A stretch of 64,000 nt of DNA from Lysobacter sp. ISL-50 (GCF_018612875.1 NZ_JAGGRI010000002.1:62001-126000); one strand, 5' to 3'; shown: positions 8,159-17,018, counted from the stretch's first letter. Numbers and translations are program-made. Notes: generated by a model from the sequence alone, not told the origin.

Positions 8159-10375
8159 TCACTTCGCCTCGAACACGAACCCGGCCGCCTGGAAATCCCC
8201 GCGCATGGCGACCGCGAGACCGTTCTGCATCCAGTAAGCGCCGCTGGCTTCGGCCGGCACCGACTCGGGCGCCGCGCCGCCGCCCAGACGCGAGATGCGA
8301 TAGCGCTTGGCCGGATCGAGCCCGCGCAGACGGATCGCTGGATCGGGCAAAGCCTTGGTGCCGCTGTGCAGGAACGCGAACAACACCGCCTGGCGCCGAT
8401 CGGCCGATACCGACAGCGTGGCCGAGCGACGGCCGCCGTCCCAGGGCGAGATCAACCGATACAGATCGCCCTGCTGGACCGTGCGGCGCACCTGCTTGTA
8501 AGCCTCGACCATGCGCTGGGCGGTGGCGAAGTCGGCGTCCTTCCAATGGTTGAGGTTGGCGCCGATGCCCAGCCCGCCCTGCATCGACGACAGGAAGCGA
8601 TAGTCGAGCGAGGTCTCGCGCTTGTTGACCCAATTGGGCGAATCGGTGACCCAGGCCATCATCACCGCCGGCGCGTAAGCGTGGCTGAAGCCGTCCTGCA
8701 TGCTCAGGCGGTCGTAGGGATCGGTGTTGTCCGACGGCCATACCTGATCGGTGAAGGCCATGATGCCCAGATCGACGCGGCCGCCGCCGCCGGAACACGA
8801 TTCGATTTCAAGCTTGGGATGCTTGCGGCGCAGCTCGGCGAGAATCCAGTACAGGTTGCGCACGTACTCGACATACAACTTGGGCTGATCCTCCGGCGCC
8901 ATCTGCGCCCAGCCCGGCTCGGACCAGTTGCGGTTGTAGTCCCATTTGAGGAACTGGATGTCGTTGCGGGTGACCAGTTCGTCGAGCATCTGGAACAAAT
9001 GATCGCGCACATCGCGGCGGGCGAGGTTGAGCACCAGCTGATTGCGCGCCTGGGTCAGCGGACGGCCGGGAAACTGGATCGCCCAGTCCGGATGGGCGCG
9101 ATACAGATCGCTGTCGGGATTGACCATTTCCGGCTCGACCCACAGGCCGAATTCCATGCCCAGGCCGTGCACCTTGTCGATCAGCGGCTTGAGGCCGTTG
9201 GGAAACTTGGCCGGGTTGACGGTCCAGTCGCCGAGTCCGGCCTTGTCGCTGTTGCGCGCGCCGAACCAGCCGTCGTCCATGACGAAGCGCTCCACGCCGA
9301 TGCGCGCGGCCTTCTCCGCCAGCGCCATCTGCCCGGCTTCATCGACGGCGAATTCGGTCGCTTCCCAACTGTTGTAGAGCACCGGCCGCAGGCGCGGCTT
9401 GCCGTGGCCGGGCAGGATCTGTTCGCGCTGGAAGCGATGGAACAGGCGCGATGCGCCGCCCATGCCGGCGTCGGAATACCCGGCGTAGAACACCGGCGTG
9501 TCGAGGCGTTCGCCGGGCGCGAGCCGATAGGCGAAATCGTACGGGTTGTAGCCGCCGACCACGCGCACCGCGCCGAGCTGGTCCTTGTCGATGCTGATCC
9601 GCCACGACCCCGACCAGGCCAGCGCGCCGAACCACACCGGGCCGCTTTCTTCCGTGGACACGCGGGTCCGGTCGATCGCGAACCACGGCGCGTTCTGCTG
9701 GCCGGTGGAGCCGCGCCGGCTTTCCAGCACGCTCGCGCCTTCGCTGACCGGGCGCTGTTGCAAGGTCCACTCGCCGGCCCAGCGGCCGCTGAGGTGGCGC
9801 AGCCGATAATCGTCCTCGGGCGCCAGGGTGTAGGACGCGGACGCGGCCTGGTCGATGCGCAGCGGCGTCGTGCCCAGGTTTTCGATCAGGGCCGAACGCC
9901 CGACCACACCGGTGCCGGGATCGATGCTGTAGCGCAGCGTCACCTGCAGCGGCGCGGCGATGTCTTTCATGACGACGGCGACGCCGTCGCCTTCGATCCG
10001 GTGCGAGACGTAGCGCAGGACGGTGTCGCGGTTGCCGTCGGCGTAGGCGACCTTGAGCGCGACTTCGCTGAAGATGCCGCCGCCCTGGGCCGGGAATTCC
10101 TGCGGCGTCACCGACGCCGACAGATCGAAGCTGGCATGGCCGGGCAGCGCCTTGACCGGGCCGAGGCGGTCGCCGTCGCCGAGCTGGCCGCCGAAGTAGA
10201 CCGCCTGCAACTGCTCGGCGTCGTTGATGCCGAAGGCGTAGGTGACGCGGCCGCCGTCGAGGCGGAACACCCGCGTCTGCGCGTCGTAGCGCACCGAGGC
10301 CAGGGCCGGGTCGGCGATCGACCAAAGCGCGATCAAAGCCGCGCCGGCGGCGGCGCGAAGCAGGAACGAACGCAT
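8159..10375 (-). CDS. Exported GH36 alpha-galactosidase
   Basis: A 738-residue GH36 enzyme with a signal peptide (basic MRSFLLR, hydrophobic stretch, cleavage near ALA-S at about 27). The nucleophile is Asp479 in KWDYNR and the acid/base Asp549 in SDNTD, matching the family pattern; CSGGGGRVD and the WVEPEMVNPDSDLY segment are also conserved. It would release galactose from raffinose-type sugars or galactomannan side chains in the periplasm or outside. The gene faces the galactose operon and has a candidate GntR operator 26 bp upstream of its start. Confidence 0.95.
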   Translation of the reverse strand: MRSFLLRAAAGAALIALWSIADPALASVRYDAQTRVFRLDGGRVTYAFGINDAEQLQAVYFGGQLGDGDRLGPVKALPGHASFDLSASVTPQEFPAQGGGIFSEVALKVAYADGNRDTVLRYVSHRIEGDGVAVVMKDIAAPLQVTLRYSIDPGTGVVGRSALIENLGTTPLRIDQAASASYTLAPEDDYRLRHLSGRWAGEWTLQQRPVSEGASVLESRRGSTGQQNAPWFAIDRTRVSTEESGPVWFGALAWSGSWRISIDKDQLGAVRVVGGYNPYDFAYRLAPGERLDTPVFYAGYSDAGMGGASRLFHRFQREQILPGHGKPRLRPVLYNSWEATEFAVDEAGQMALAEKAARIGVERFVMDDGWFGARNSDKAGLGDWTVNPAKFPNGLKPLIDKVHGLGMEFGLWVEPEMVNPDSDLYRAHPDWAIQFPGRPLTQARNQLVLNLARRDVRDHLFQMLDELVTRNDIQFLKWDYNRNWSEPGWAQMAPEDQPKLYVEYVRNLYWILAELRRKHPKLEIESCSGGGGRVDLGIMAFTDQVWPSDNTDPYDRLSMQDGFSHAYAPAVMMAWVTDSPNWVNKRETSLDYRFLSSMQGGLGIGANLNHWKDADFATAQRMVEAYKQVRRTVQQGDLYRLISPWDGGRRSATLSVSADRRQAVLFAFLHSGTKALPDPAIRLRGLDPAKRYRISRLGGGAAPESVPAEASGAYWMQNGLAVAMRGDFQAAGFVFEAK

Positions 10376-10401
10376 GCGGACCTCTCCCTCGGAATCTTGT
10401 C

Positions 10402-10414
10402 GTATTTATCATAC
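10402..10414. promoter_or_regulatory. Candidate GntR operator upstream of the alpha-galactosidase gene
   Basis: GTATTTATCATAC is a 4-bp perfect inverted repeat (GTAT/ATAC) with a 5-bp centre, in an AT-rich island between the divergent alpha-galactosidase and gntR genes. It shares GTAnnnATCnTAC with the sequence at 10593-10605. The spacing and GTA/TAC arms fit FadR-subfamily GntR sites. Function is inferred. Confidence 0.5.
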
Positions 10415-10592
10415 AAATAGAATCGTGTCGATCCGCCGCCGCGCGCCGATCCGCGCCGGCGCGACGCCACCACGATCGCACCGGCCGCATGAACGTACCG
10501 ACCGGCGCGCGGGCCGCTCCGGCCGCCGTTTAGGCCCGTGCTATGGTGGCCATGAAGGCGTCCGATGGTCCTTGCCGGAACCGCTGCGTGCC

Positions 10593-10609
10593 GTAAGAAT
10601 CGTACTTAC
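10593..10609. promoter_or_regulatory. Candidate GntR autoregulatory operator
   Basis: GTAAGAATCGTACTTAC is a perfect 5-bp inverted repeat with a 7-bp centre, 22 bp before the gntR start codon. Its first 13 bases match the 10402 site at 9 of 13 positions, including all of GTA, ATC and TAC. The position just before the coding region suggests autorepression. Confidence 0.5.
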
Positions 10610-10631
10610 CCAACATCGAGCAGCTTGGAAG

Positions 10632-11417
10632 ATGCCCCCTATCGAGTCCGCCGGACGATCTCAATTGAGCGGCCGCATGACGCTGACGGAACAGCTGCTC
10701 GACGCCTTGGGCCGCGAGATCGTGTTGGGACGTTTCGCCGAAACCGGCTTCCCCACCGAAGCGGAAATTTCCGAAGCCTATTCCACCAGCCGCAGCGTCA
10801 CCCGCGAAGCGATCAAGATGCTCACCTCCAAGGGCATGCTGTCGGCGCGGCCGCGCAGCGGCATCGTGGTGCAGCCCGAGCGCAGCTGGAGCCTGCTCGA
10901 CGCCGACGTGCTGCGCTGGATGCTGGAGCGCAAGTTTTCCTACAAGCTGCTGCGCTCGTTCACCGAGATGCGGCTGGGCATCGAGCCCACCGCCGCGGCG
11001 CTGGCCGCGCGCAATGCCGACGCGCAGGCCATCGACGGTATCGAGCGCGGGCTCAAGCGCATGATCGCCGCCGAGCGCGGCGAAGACGACCACCTGACCT
11101 CCGACGTGGCCTTCCACGTCGCCATCCTCGACGCCACCGGCAACCCGTTCTACGTGCAATTGCACGAACTGGTGAACACCGCGCTGCGGATTTCGATCCA
11201 GCTGACCAATCGCATCAAGGGCCACACCGCCAGCATCCCGGCGCACCGCCGGGTGTTCGACGCGATCAAGGCCGGCGACGCGGTGGCCGCGCACGCGTCG
11301 ATGTCGAGCATCATCGCCGACGTGCTGGTACTGATCGAAGACGCGCAATCGCGCGAAACCGATCAGGGCAAGGCGCGCAAGCGCGTGGAAAAAACGCCGG
11401 CGCGTTCGAAGAAATAA
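10632..11417 (+). CDS. GntR/FadR-subfamily transcriptional regulator (DgoR-like)
   Basis: A 261-residue regulator. An N-terminal winged helix (about 15-80, with LPTEAEIS-like FPTEAEISEAYSTSRSVTREAIKMLTSKGML) is followed by an all-helical FCD ligand domain (about 105-235) with the metal/ligand residues of that fold. It lies next to the galactonate pathway genes, so the natural inference is control of them by galactonate or a related acid, as DgoR does in E. coli. The chosen ATG has GGAA five bases upstream; the open frame continues further upstream but without protein-like sequence. The C-terminal tail is Lys/Arg rich. Confidence 0.85.
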   Translation: MPPIESAGRSQLSGRMTLTEQLLDALGREIVLGRFAETGFPTEAEISEAYSTSRSVTREAIKMLTSKGMLSARPRSGIVVQPERSWSLLDADVLRWMLERKFSYKLLRSFTEMRLGIEPTAAALAARNADAQAIDGIERGLKRMIAAERGEDDHLTSDVAFHVAILDATGNPFYVQLHELVNTALRISIQLTNRIKGHTASIPAHRRVFDAIKAGDAVAAHASMSSIIADVLVLIEDAQSRETDQGKARKRVEKTPARSKK

Positions 11418-11458
11418 GTACGCCGCGTTATGGCGCTGCGTGGATCGCGGACTGGCGA

Positions 11459-11896
11459 TCAGGGCACTTTTCTTTGCACGAGATTTTTGTAAATCCAAAC
11501 CGTGCGCAGGCAGTGCGGTCCGGCGTATGAAGCCGTCAGGTCGATGCGAACATCGCGGTTGTTGAAGGAATATTCGACGCTGCCTGCGTAGCCGCCGCTA
11601 TCGGCTACGGACTCGGCCATTTCCTTCGCCCCGGTCAAGGCGGCGGCGGGTTCGATCGGGAAACAAGGTTTGTCGGTTATTTCGATCGCAAGCTCGTTCC
11701 ATTTCAGTGTGCGTAATCTATGGTCGGTCAACGCCCGGGCGAGCACTATTCCATCCGCCAATCTCATCGATGATTTGACGTTGCCTGGCGGCGGCAACTG
11801 CGTGTCGGAGGTGAATGCTCGGCGCGTTGTGCACCAAAGCGTCGCAGCCTTTCCAAACCTGCCAACACAGTTGAGCCTCATGCGCTCCAGAGGCAA
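11459..11896 (-). CDS. Hypothetical protein (uncertain)
   Basis: A 145-residue frame directly after the stop of the PL1 lyase gene on the same strand. I do not recognise it. Base composition is clearly less GC-rich than its surroundings. The C-terminal half (from about residue 44, an internal ATG) reads like a small globular protein with beta-strand pattern, ending VWIYKNLVQRKVP; the first 40 residues look less protein-like, so the true start may be the internal Met. It could be a remnant of foreign DNA inserted between gntR and the pectin locus. Confidence 0.4.
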   Translation of the reverse strand: MPLERMRLNCVGRFGKAATLWCTTRRAFTSDTQLPPPGNVKSSMRLADGIVLARALTDHRLRTLKWNELAIEITDKPCFPIEPAAALTGAKEMAESVADSGGYAGSVEYSFNNRDVRIDLTASYAGPHCLRTVWIYKNLVQRKVP

Positions 11897-11897
11897 C

Positions 11898-13418
11898 CTA
11901 GTTGACGACCCGCATCCACTGCTGCGCGGTCATGCTTACCTTTCCTGCGCCCATCGACGCGCGCAGGTTGCCGAGTTCATCGACCCCATGCAGCGTCATC
12001 GGGTACGAGGGCACGCCGTTGCGCCAGACGAACGGGACCTGCGCGGCCTGGGCCGGGCCGAGCGTGCTGCCTGCCGCGCCGCTGTTTCCTTCCCAACTGG
12101 CCCACACGACGCCGCGATCGACAAACGTCGCCTGCTGCGACGACACCGGCATGTAATTGGTATCGCTCGCGAACAGCACATGACGAACGCCGAAGGCGCG
12201 GATCGCGCCGGTGTAGCGCGAATCGCCGGGATCGGTCTGATTGTTCCGCAATGGCGTGAATACGCCCCAGAACAAGCTGCGTTCGACCTGGACCGCGCCG
12301 CCTTCGGTGGACACCGAGCCGTTCAACACCACGTCGAACTTGTAGGCCGGCGAAATGCCTTCGATCTTGGACCGCAACGCCGGGTTGGCCTGGACGACGG
12401 CGTCGCGGGCGGCTTTCATGATCCGCGCATTGGAACTGTCGACGTACAGGTTATAGGCGTGCACGTCGCCGCCGCGCAGACGGGGCATGCGGTCCTGCAG
12501 ATCGCGATAATGGTTGTGATGCAAGGTCACGGTGTAGGACGAAATCCCTTCGAGGTCGTTCGAACCGATCAGGTGGCCTTTCTTCTGCGGCAGCGAGATA
12601 TCGGTGATCTGTTGCCTGCTGAAGAAGCCGCGCAGAAAGTCGTACATCGCATTGGCCGCGCGATTGGCCTCGAGGTAGTCGAACTGTCGCGCCACGAAGC
12701 TGCCGGGCCCGCTGGCCGGGGGCAGGGTTTCGATCCACGACACGGTGATGTTGTTCGCGCCCTTCTTGATGTCGAGGACACCGTCGTAGGCCTTGGTGAA
12801 GCTGCAGTGGTCGATCCAGATGCCCGAGGTCACGCCGCCGCCGTCGCCGAGCGTGACGAAATCCCAGTCGTTGCTGTCGTAGTCGCCGCGCGTGCCCTCG
12901 TCCCATTCCCACAGCTCGTCGAAACGCAGGTTGCGCAGGACCAGGTTGGTTCCGCTCTTTATGTTGAGTTCGACATGGCGCAGAACGGCGCCGTTCTTGG
13001 AGTAGATCGTCAGCCCGTTGAAGTTGGTGACATCGAGCAGGGACACGCCGCTGGCGATCAACGACGGATGCTTCTTGGGCGCCTTGTTCTGGCGCAGCAG
13101 GCCGTCGGCGCGGGCCGCGTCATCGACCTCGTTCCAGCCCATGTCGAGATCGTTCGCGATCTCGATGACCTTGACCGGAGTGGAACTCGAAATGCGCGCG
13201 GCGCGCAGCGCGGCGATGAAGCCCGCCGGCGTGGTCACGCGCCGGTACCTGGCATCGGACTCGGCGATGTACCCGCCTCCGGTGACGCTCGCCGCCGCAT
13301 AGCCTTCGATGTTGTACATCGAAACCCCGGCCGCGGCGGCCGGCATGAGGCTCGCGATGCCGAGGATCAGCACCGCGATCAGGGTAGGCGTTGCACGACG
13401 ACTGTCGAGGGTGTGCAT
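11898..13418 (-). CDS. Pectate lyase, polysaccharide lyase family 1
   Basis: A 506-residue secreted beta-helix lyase. The signal peptide occupies about residues 1-33 (Arg/Thr n-region, then LIAVLILGIASLMPAAAA). Family PL1 hallmarks are present: GIWIDHCSFTKAYDGVLDIKKG (the vWiDH calcium-site strand) near 195-215, and RMPRLRGGDVHAYNLYVD near 310, carrying the catalytic Arg region. It cleaves polygalacturonate by beta-elimination, needing Ca2+. The gene lies 83 bp downstream of the PL3 gene on the same strand, so the two are probably co-transcribed, with a hairpin between them. Confidence 0.9.
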   Translation of the reverse strand: MHTLDSRRATPTLIAVLILGIASLMPAAAAGVSMYNIEGYAAASVTGGGYIAESDARYRRVTTPAGFIAALRAARISSSTPVKVIEIANDLDMGWNEVDDAARADGLLRQNKAPKKHPSLIASGVSLLDVTNFNGLTIYSKNGAVLRHVELNIKSGTNLVLRNLRFDELWEWDEGTRGDYDSNDWDFVTLGDGGGVTSGIWIDHCSFTKAYDGVLDIKKGANNITVSWIETLPPASGPGSFVARQFDYLEANRAANAMYDFLRGFFSRQQITDISLPQKKGHLIGSNDLEGISSYTVTLHHNHYRDLQDRMPRLRGGDVHAYNLYVDSSNARIMKAARDAVVQANPALRSKIEGISPAYKFDVVLNGSVSTEGGAVQVERSLFWGVFTPLRNNQTDPGDSRYTGAIRAFGVRHVLFASDTNYMPVSSQQATFVDRGVVWASWEGNSGAAGSTLGPAQAAQVPFVWRNGVPSYPMTLHGVDELGNLRASMGAGKVSMTAQQWMRVVN

Positions 13419-13432
13419 GTGAACTCCAGTAA

Positions 13433-13451
13433 CCGCGCGCGATACGCGCGG
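13433..13451. other. Intercistronic hairpin between the two lyase genes
   Basis: CCGCGCG, a 5-base loop CGATA, and CGCGCGG form a 7-bp GC stem between the PL3 stop and the PL1 start. No T-run follows in the direction of transcription, so it is more likely an mRNA-stability or attenuation hairpin than a terminator. Confidence 0.4.
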
Positions 13452-13501
13452 TCGTAGGGTTGATCTTCGCGATCGAGGCGATCGGTGTCCGCCGCGCGGC
13501 C

Positions 13502-14296
13502 CTACCTGATCGTGCAGGCGCCCGGAACCGGCGAGATTTCGTTGGGCTCTCCGCTGGTCAGCCCGAGATACTCGATGCATTTGCGCCCGGAGGTCGAAAC
13601 GCTGGTGAGCACGGCCTTGTCGCCGGCCACGCCGTTGGCGTAGCGCGAGTTGATCCCGGCGATCGCGCCGGTGTCGGCGGCGACGACATGGGTGACCTGG
13701 ACGGTCCGGCTGTACTGCGTCGAGCAATTGCCGCACGAGCGATACAGCTTGCCGGCCTTCTCGATCTCGAAGTATTCGATCTTCATCGTGCCCGGGCCGT
13801 TGTGCTGGAAGACCTTGTCCTTCGCCAGCCGCGCGCCGCCGCCCTGGATGAGAAACACGTCGGAAGCCTTGTTGTTCTTGAAGGTCGCGGCGTCTTCGCC
13901 GACATCGTCCCAGTACACCTCCGACAGTGTGCAGGTGCCGTAGCAGTGAATGCCGTCGCCGCCGCGGCCGCGATAGTTCCGGTCGGTGCCGGATCTCGAA
14001 CCGTCGCCGATCACCACGTTCCTGAGCACCGCGTTGTTCCTCAGGATGAAGGTCGGTTTCTGCTTTTCGGTCTGGTCGCCGGGGTCGCCGACATAGCGCA
14101 CCGCGGTGCCGGCGGGGCAGTTGTTGCGCTGGGCCGCGTCGTAGGTTTCGCCGTCCACGGTGATGGTCTTGATGCCGCTGCCGCTGCCTATGTCGATGGT
14201 CTTGCATACGCTCGGAAGGTCCAGCGCGAAGCAGGAAGGAGAAACCAACAGCAGCGCCAGACAGATGCAGTGCCGGAAGCCTTGTGCCTTGTTCAT
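13502..14296 (-). CDS. Pectate lyase, polysaccharide lyase family 3
   Basis: A 264-residue small secreted pectate lyase of the PL3 fold. A signal peptide (MNKAQGFRHCICLALLLVSPSCFA) is followed by the parallel beta-helix with the conserved NVVIGDG, GDGIHCYGTCTLSEVYWDDVGEDAATFK and IQGGGARLAKDKVFQHNGPG segments holding the Ca2+ and catalytic sites. The start at 14296 is chosen over an upstream ATG at 14314 because AAGGAG lies seven bases before it. Multiple Cys residues suggest disulphides. It acts on polygalacturonate, complementing the PL1 enzyme next door. Confidence 0.9.
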   Translation of the reverse strand: MNKAQGFRHCICLALLLVSPSCFALDLPSVCKTIDIGSGSGIKTITVDGETYDAAQRNNCPAGTAVRYVGDPGDQTEKQKPTFILRNNAVLRNVVIGDGSRSGTDRNYRGRGGDGIHCYGTCTLSEVYWDDVGEDAATFKNNKASDVFLIQGGGARLAKDKVFQHNGPGTMKIEYFEIEKAGKLYRSCGNCSTQYSRTVQVTHVVAADTGAIAGINSRYANGVAGDKAVLTSVSTSGRKCIEYLGLTSGEPNEISPVPGACTIR

Positions 14297-14593
14297 GCCC
14301 AACTCCTTCAGCAAGTTGATAGGGATGCGATCCGCGCCGCGCCGACGTCGTCGTGCTGTCGCGGCGGGCGTCAGTTATAGGGAGCTCATGCGGCGCAGCA
14401 TGATGATGCGAGTCACAACGCCTGCATCGGATCGAGGTCCGTGCGATGTCTTCGGACAAGCGCGTTGTCCGGGGACAAGTCTTCCAGGCCGCATTGGTGT
14501 GTGAACGCCGCTGCTCGATCCGTGCCTGTCCGCAAGCGACGCCGGCGCTTTCCCGCATCGCAGCATGCGCCCGGCACCGGCCTCTGCTAGCGT

Positions 14594-14610
14594 ATGACCA
14601 CCGGTGTCAT
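14594..14610. promoter_or_regulatory. LacI-type operator of the pectin locus (lacI-1 promoter)
   Basis: ATGACCACCGGTGTCAT lies 18 bp before the first LacI-family gene. Its core CCGGTGTCAT recurs upstream of kduI (17944-17958) and at the TRAP/lyase divergent promoter (22521-22533). The reverse complement of 29351-29367 differs from it at only two of 17 positions. The site suggests autoregulation by lacI-1 or cross-regulation by its paralog. Confidence 0.65.
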
Positions 14611-14628
14611 CTTCTGTCGGTCAGGACG

Positions 14629-15765
14629 ATGCAAAACGACATGTCCAGGATGAAACGCGCGCGCGGGCTGCATGGCGGGACGCTGAGCGGATCGGCGCGC
14701 GCGGGCCGCACGGCGATCGCCGGAGCCTCGACGGTGGACGACATCGCGCGGATGGCCAATGTCTCGACCAAGACCGTCTCGCGGGTGATCAACAAATCGC
14801 CGCTGGTCAATGCGGACACCCGCGAGCGCATCCTCGCGCTCATGGGCGCGCTGCGCGACCCGCGCGGCAGTCAGGCGCCCGCGGCGGCGGCTTCGCGGCG
14901 GAAGTTGATCGGCCTGGTCTACGACAACCCCACCGCGCACTACGTCATCGAGATCCAGCGCAGCGTGCTCGATGCCTTGAAGGGCAGCGGCTTCGAACTG
15001 GTGGTGCATCCCTGCGACAGCAACCGCTCCGACTACGTCGACGGCGTGCGGCGTTTCACCCTGCAGCACAAATTGCATGGGCTCATCCTGATCCCGCGCG
15101 TCTCGGAGGACGAACTGCTGGCGACGGCGTTGCGCGAGACGGGATGCCGCTATGTGCGCGTGGCCTCGATTCCCCTGGACGACCCGATGCGGACCGTGCT
15201 CACGCGCGATCGCCAGGCCGGCGTGGAAGCGGCCCATCACTTGATGTCGCTGGGGCATCGGCAACTGGGCGTGATCACCGGGCCGCGCCGCTATCGTTCC
15301 TCGATCGAGCGCGCGGAAGGCTTCGCTCAGCATCTGGCCATGAACGACGTCGGGCTGTCGTCGAAATGCGTATACCTGGGCGGCTATACCTTCGAATCCG
15401 GCGTGGCCGGCGCGGAATACCTGTTGGCGCAGACGCCGCGGCCGACCGCGATCTTCGCCTGCAACGACGAGATGGCGGCGGGCATCTACAAAGTGGCGAT
15501 GCGCCTGGGGCTGTCGATTCCCGAAGACCTGTCGGTGGTCGGTTACGACGACAGCCCGCTGGCCTCGCAGCTTTCGCCCAGCCTGACCACGATCCATCTG
15601 CCGATTTCCGATGTCGGACGATTGGCGGTGCAGTCGCTGCTGGGGCGCCCGGTGGCCGAAAGAGCCGCAAGCGCGATGCCCGGTCCGCAGGCAGCGGTGA
15701 CGCCTCGCCTCACCATCCGCGACTCCACCGGGGTGCCGGCGGGGCGGCCGTTGGAGGTGTACTGA
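14629..15765 (+). CDS. LacI-family transcriptional regulator (pectin locus, paralog 1)
   Basis: A 378-residue LacI-type regulator. The helix-turn-helix (about 37-62, VDDIARMANVSTKTVSRVIN) and the periplasmic-binding-like core (from about 95, KLIGLVYDNPTAHYVIEIQ) are intact. It is closely related to the second LacI protein at 18103-19182. The linker where the hinge helix should be reads RDPRGSQAPAAAAS, unlike the usual NYTPDPFARGLA pattern, while keeping the same length. The start is the first of three nearby Met codons (14629, 14641, 14650); AGGA lies just upstream. It probably responds to a pectin breakdown intermediate such as 2-keto-3-deoxygluconate. Confidence 0.85.
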   Translation: MQNDMSRMKRARGLHGGTLSGSARAGRTAIAGASTVDDIARMANVSTKTVSRVINKSPLVNADTRERILALMGALRDPRGSQAPAAAASRRKLIGLVYDNPTAHYVIEIQRSVLDALKGSGFELVVHPCDSNRSDYVDGVRRFTLQHKLHGLILIPRVSEDELLATALRETGCRYVRVASIPLDDPMRTVLTRDRQAGVEAAHHLMSLGHRQLGVITGPRRYRSSIERAEGFAQHLAMNDVGLSSKCVYLGGYTFESGVAGAEYLLAQTPRPTAIFACNDEMAAGIYKVAMRLGLSIPEDLSVVGYDDSPLASQLSPSLTTIHLPISDVGRLAVQSLLGRPVAERAASAMPGPQAAVTPRLTIRDSTGVPAGRPLEVY

Positions 15766-15794
15766 TTCTGTCGACGCGCCGTTGCATGGACGCG

Positions 15795-16235
15795 TCAGCG
15801 TTTGCGCCTGTAGACGACGATGATGGTCAGCTCGCGCGGGCCGGTCTGGCGCAGGCCGTGGCGGCTGCCGGTTCGGGTCAGGACCGCATCGCCGCCCACC
15901 ACCTTGCTGCGTTTTCCATCCAGGGTCAGCTCGCCCTGTCCCGACACGATGTAGTAGATCTCGTCCTTGTCGTTCGTATGTTCGCCTATCGAAGCGCCGG
16001 GATGCAGCGCGCGTTGGCGGAACACGATGTCGAAGCCGGCCGCGCGTTCGAAAAACGGATACGCGGTGGTCGTGCCGTCGCCTTCGTGCGGCCCGGGCTG
16101 TTGCACCGCGATGTCGGCGGCTCGCTCGATGTAGGAATCCGAGCGCGGCGGCAGATCGCGTTCGGCGGCCGCGGCCGGGGACAGCGCCAGTGCCGATGCG
16201 ATGAAGAGGGCTTGCCTGAAAATCTTGAGTTTCAT
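15795..16235 (-). CDS. Exported cupin-domain protein
   Basis: A 146-residue protein: signal peptide to about residue 24 (MKLKIFRQALFIASALALSPAAAA), then one cupin barrel with GEHTNDKDEIYYIVSGQGELTLDG (metal-binding His and Glu) near 82-105 and GSRHGLRQTG (third His) near 123. It is the third gene of the kduI-kduD operon, 21 bp after kduD. Cupins such as KdgF linearise the unsaturated uronate in pectin catabolism, but KdgF is cytoplasmic, so this exported version would have to act in the periplasm or do something else. Confidence 0.75.
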   Translation of the reverse strand: MKLKIFRQALFIASALALSPAAAAERDLPPRSDSYIERAADIAVQQPGPHEGDGTTTAYPFFERAAGFDIVFRQRALHPGASIGEHTNDKDEIYYIVSGQGELTLDGKRSKVVGGDAVLTRTGSRHGLRQTGPRELTIIVVYRRKR

Positions 16236-16256
16236 AGCGGTCGCTCCGAATGCGGA

Positions 16257-17018
16257 TCAGCGCGCCAACCATCCCCCATCCACCGGCAGCACCGCGCCGT
16301 TGACGTAATCCGATGCGCGGCTGGCAAGAAACACCGCCGCCCCGCCCAGGTCCGACGGCTCGCCCCAGCGCCCGGCCGGAATGCGCGCCAGGATGTCGCG
16401 GTTGCGCGTTTCGTCCGCGCGCAGTTGCGCGGTGTTGTCCGTGCTCATGTAGCCCGGCGCGATCGCGTTGACGTTCACGCCCCGGCCGGCCCATTCGTTG
16501 GCCAGCAAGCGGGTGATGCCGGCCAGCCCGGATTTGCTCGCGGTGTAGGACGGCACCCGGATGCCGCCCTGGAACGACAGCATCGAGGCGATGTTGACGA
16601 TCTTGCCGCGCCCCTGCGCGAGCATGCGCCGGCCCGCGGCCTGGGCGAGAAAGAACGCGCTCTTGAGGTTGACGTTCATCACCGCGTCCCAATCGTCCTC
16701 GCTGAAGTCGATCGCGTCCGCGCGCCGGATCAGGCCGGCGTTGTTGACCAGGATGTCGATCGCGCCCAAGGCCTCGACCGTGTCGCCGACGATGCGCTCG
16801 ATCGGCTCCAGGCTCGACAGATCGGCCTGGATCGCATGCGCACGCCGGCCCAGGCCGCGTACCTGCTGCACGGTGTCGTGCGAAGAACCGCTGGCCACGC
16901 AGGCGATGTCCGCGCCCGCGCGCGCCAGCGCCAGCGCGATGCCCTGGCCCAGGCCGCGATTGGCGCCGGTGACCAGCGCGACTTTGCCGCTGAGGCTGAA
17001 AGGATCGTCGTGACTCAC
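16257..17018 (-). CDS. kduD: 2-dehydro-3-deoxy-D-gluconate 5-dehydrogenase
   Basis: A 253-residue SDR enzyme. The cofactor motif TGANRGLGQG is at 17-26, NNAG at 92-95, and the catalytic Ser145, Tyr158 and Lys162 are present, with APGYMSTDNTAQLRAD typical of the KduD branch. It reduces 3-deoxy-D-glycero-2,5-hexodiulosonate to 2-keto-3-deoxygluconate. It starts 10 bp after the kduI stop in the same operon, which supports the assignment over generic SDR alternatives. Confidence 0.92.
   Translation of the reverse strand: MSHDDPFSLSGKVALVTGANRGLGQGIALALARAGADIACVASGSSHDTVQQVRGLGRRAHAIQADLSSLEPIERIVGDTVEALGAIDILVNNAGLIRRADAIDFSEDDWDAVMNVNLKSAFFLAQAAGRRMLAQGRGKIVNIASMLSFQGGIRVPSYTASKSGLAGITRLLANEWAGRGVNVNAIAPGYMSTDNTAQLRADETRNRDILARIPAGRWGEPSDLGGAAVFLASRASDYVNGAVLPVDGGWLAR

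Noticed and set aside
8366-10420. 680-codon plus-strand frame opposite the alpha-galactosidase gene
   Set aside because: The GH36 catalytic motifs are on the minus strand; the opposite frame is a GC-bias artefact.
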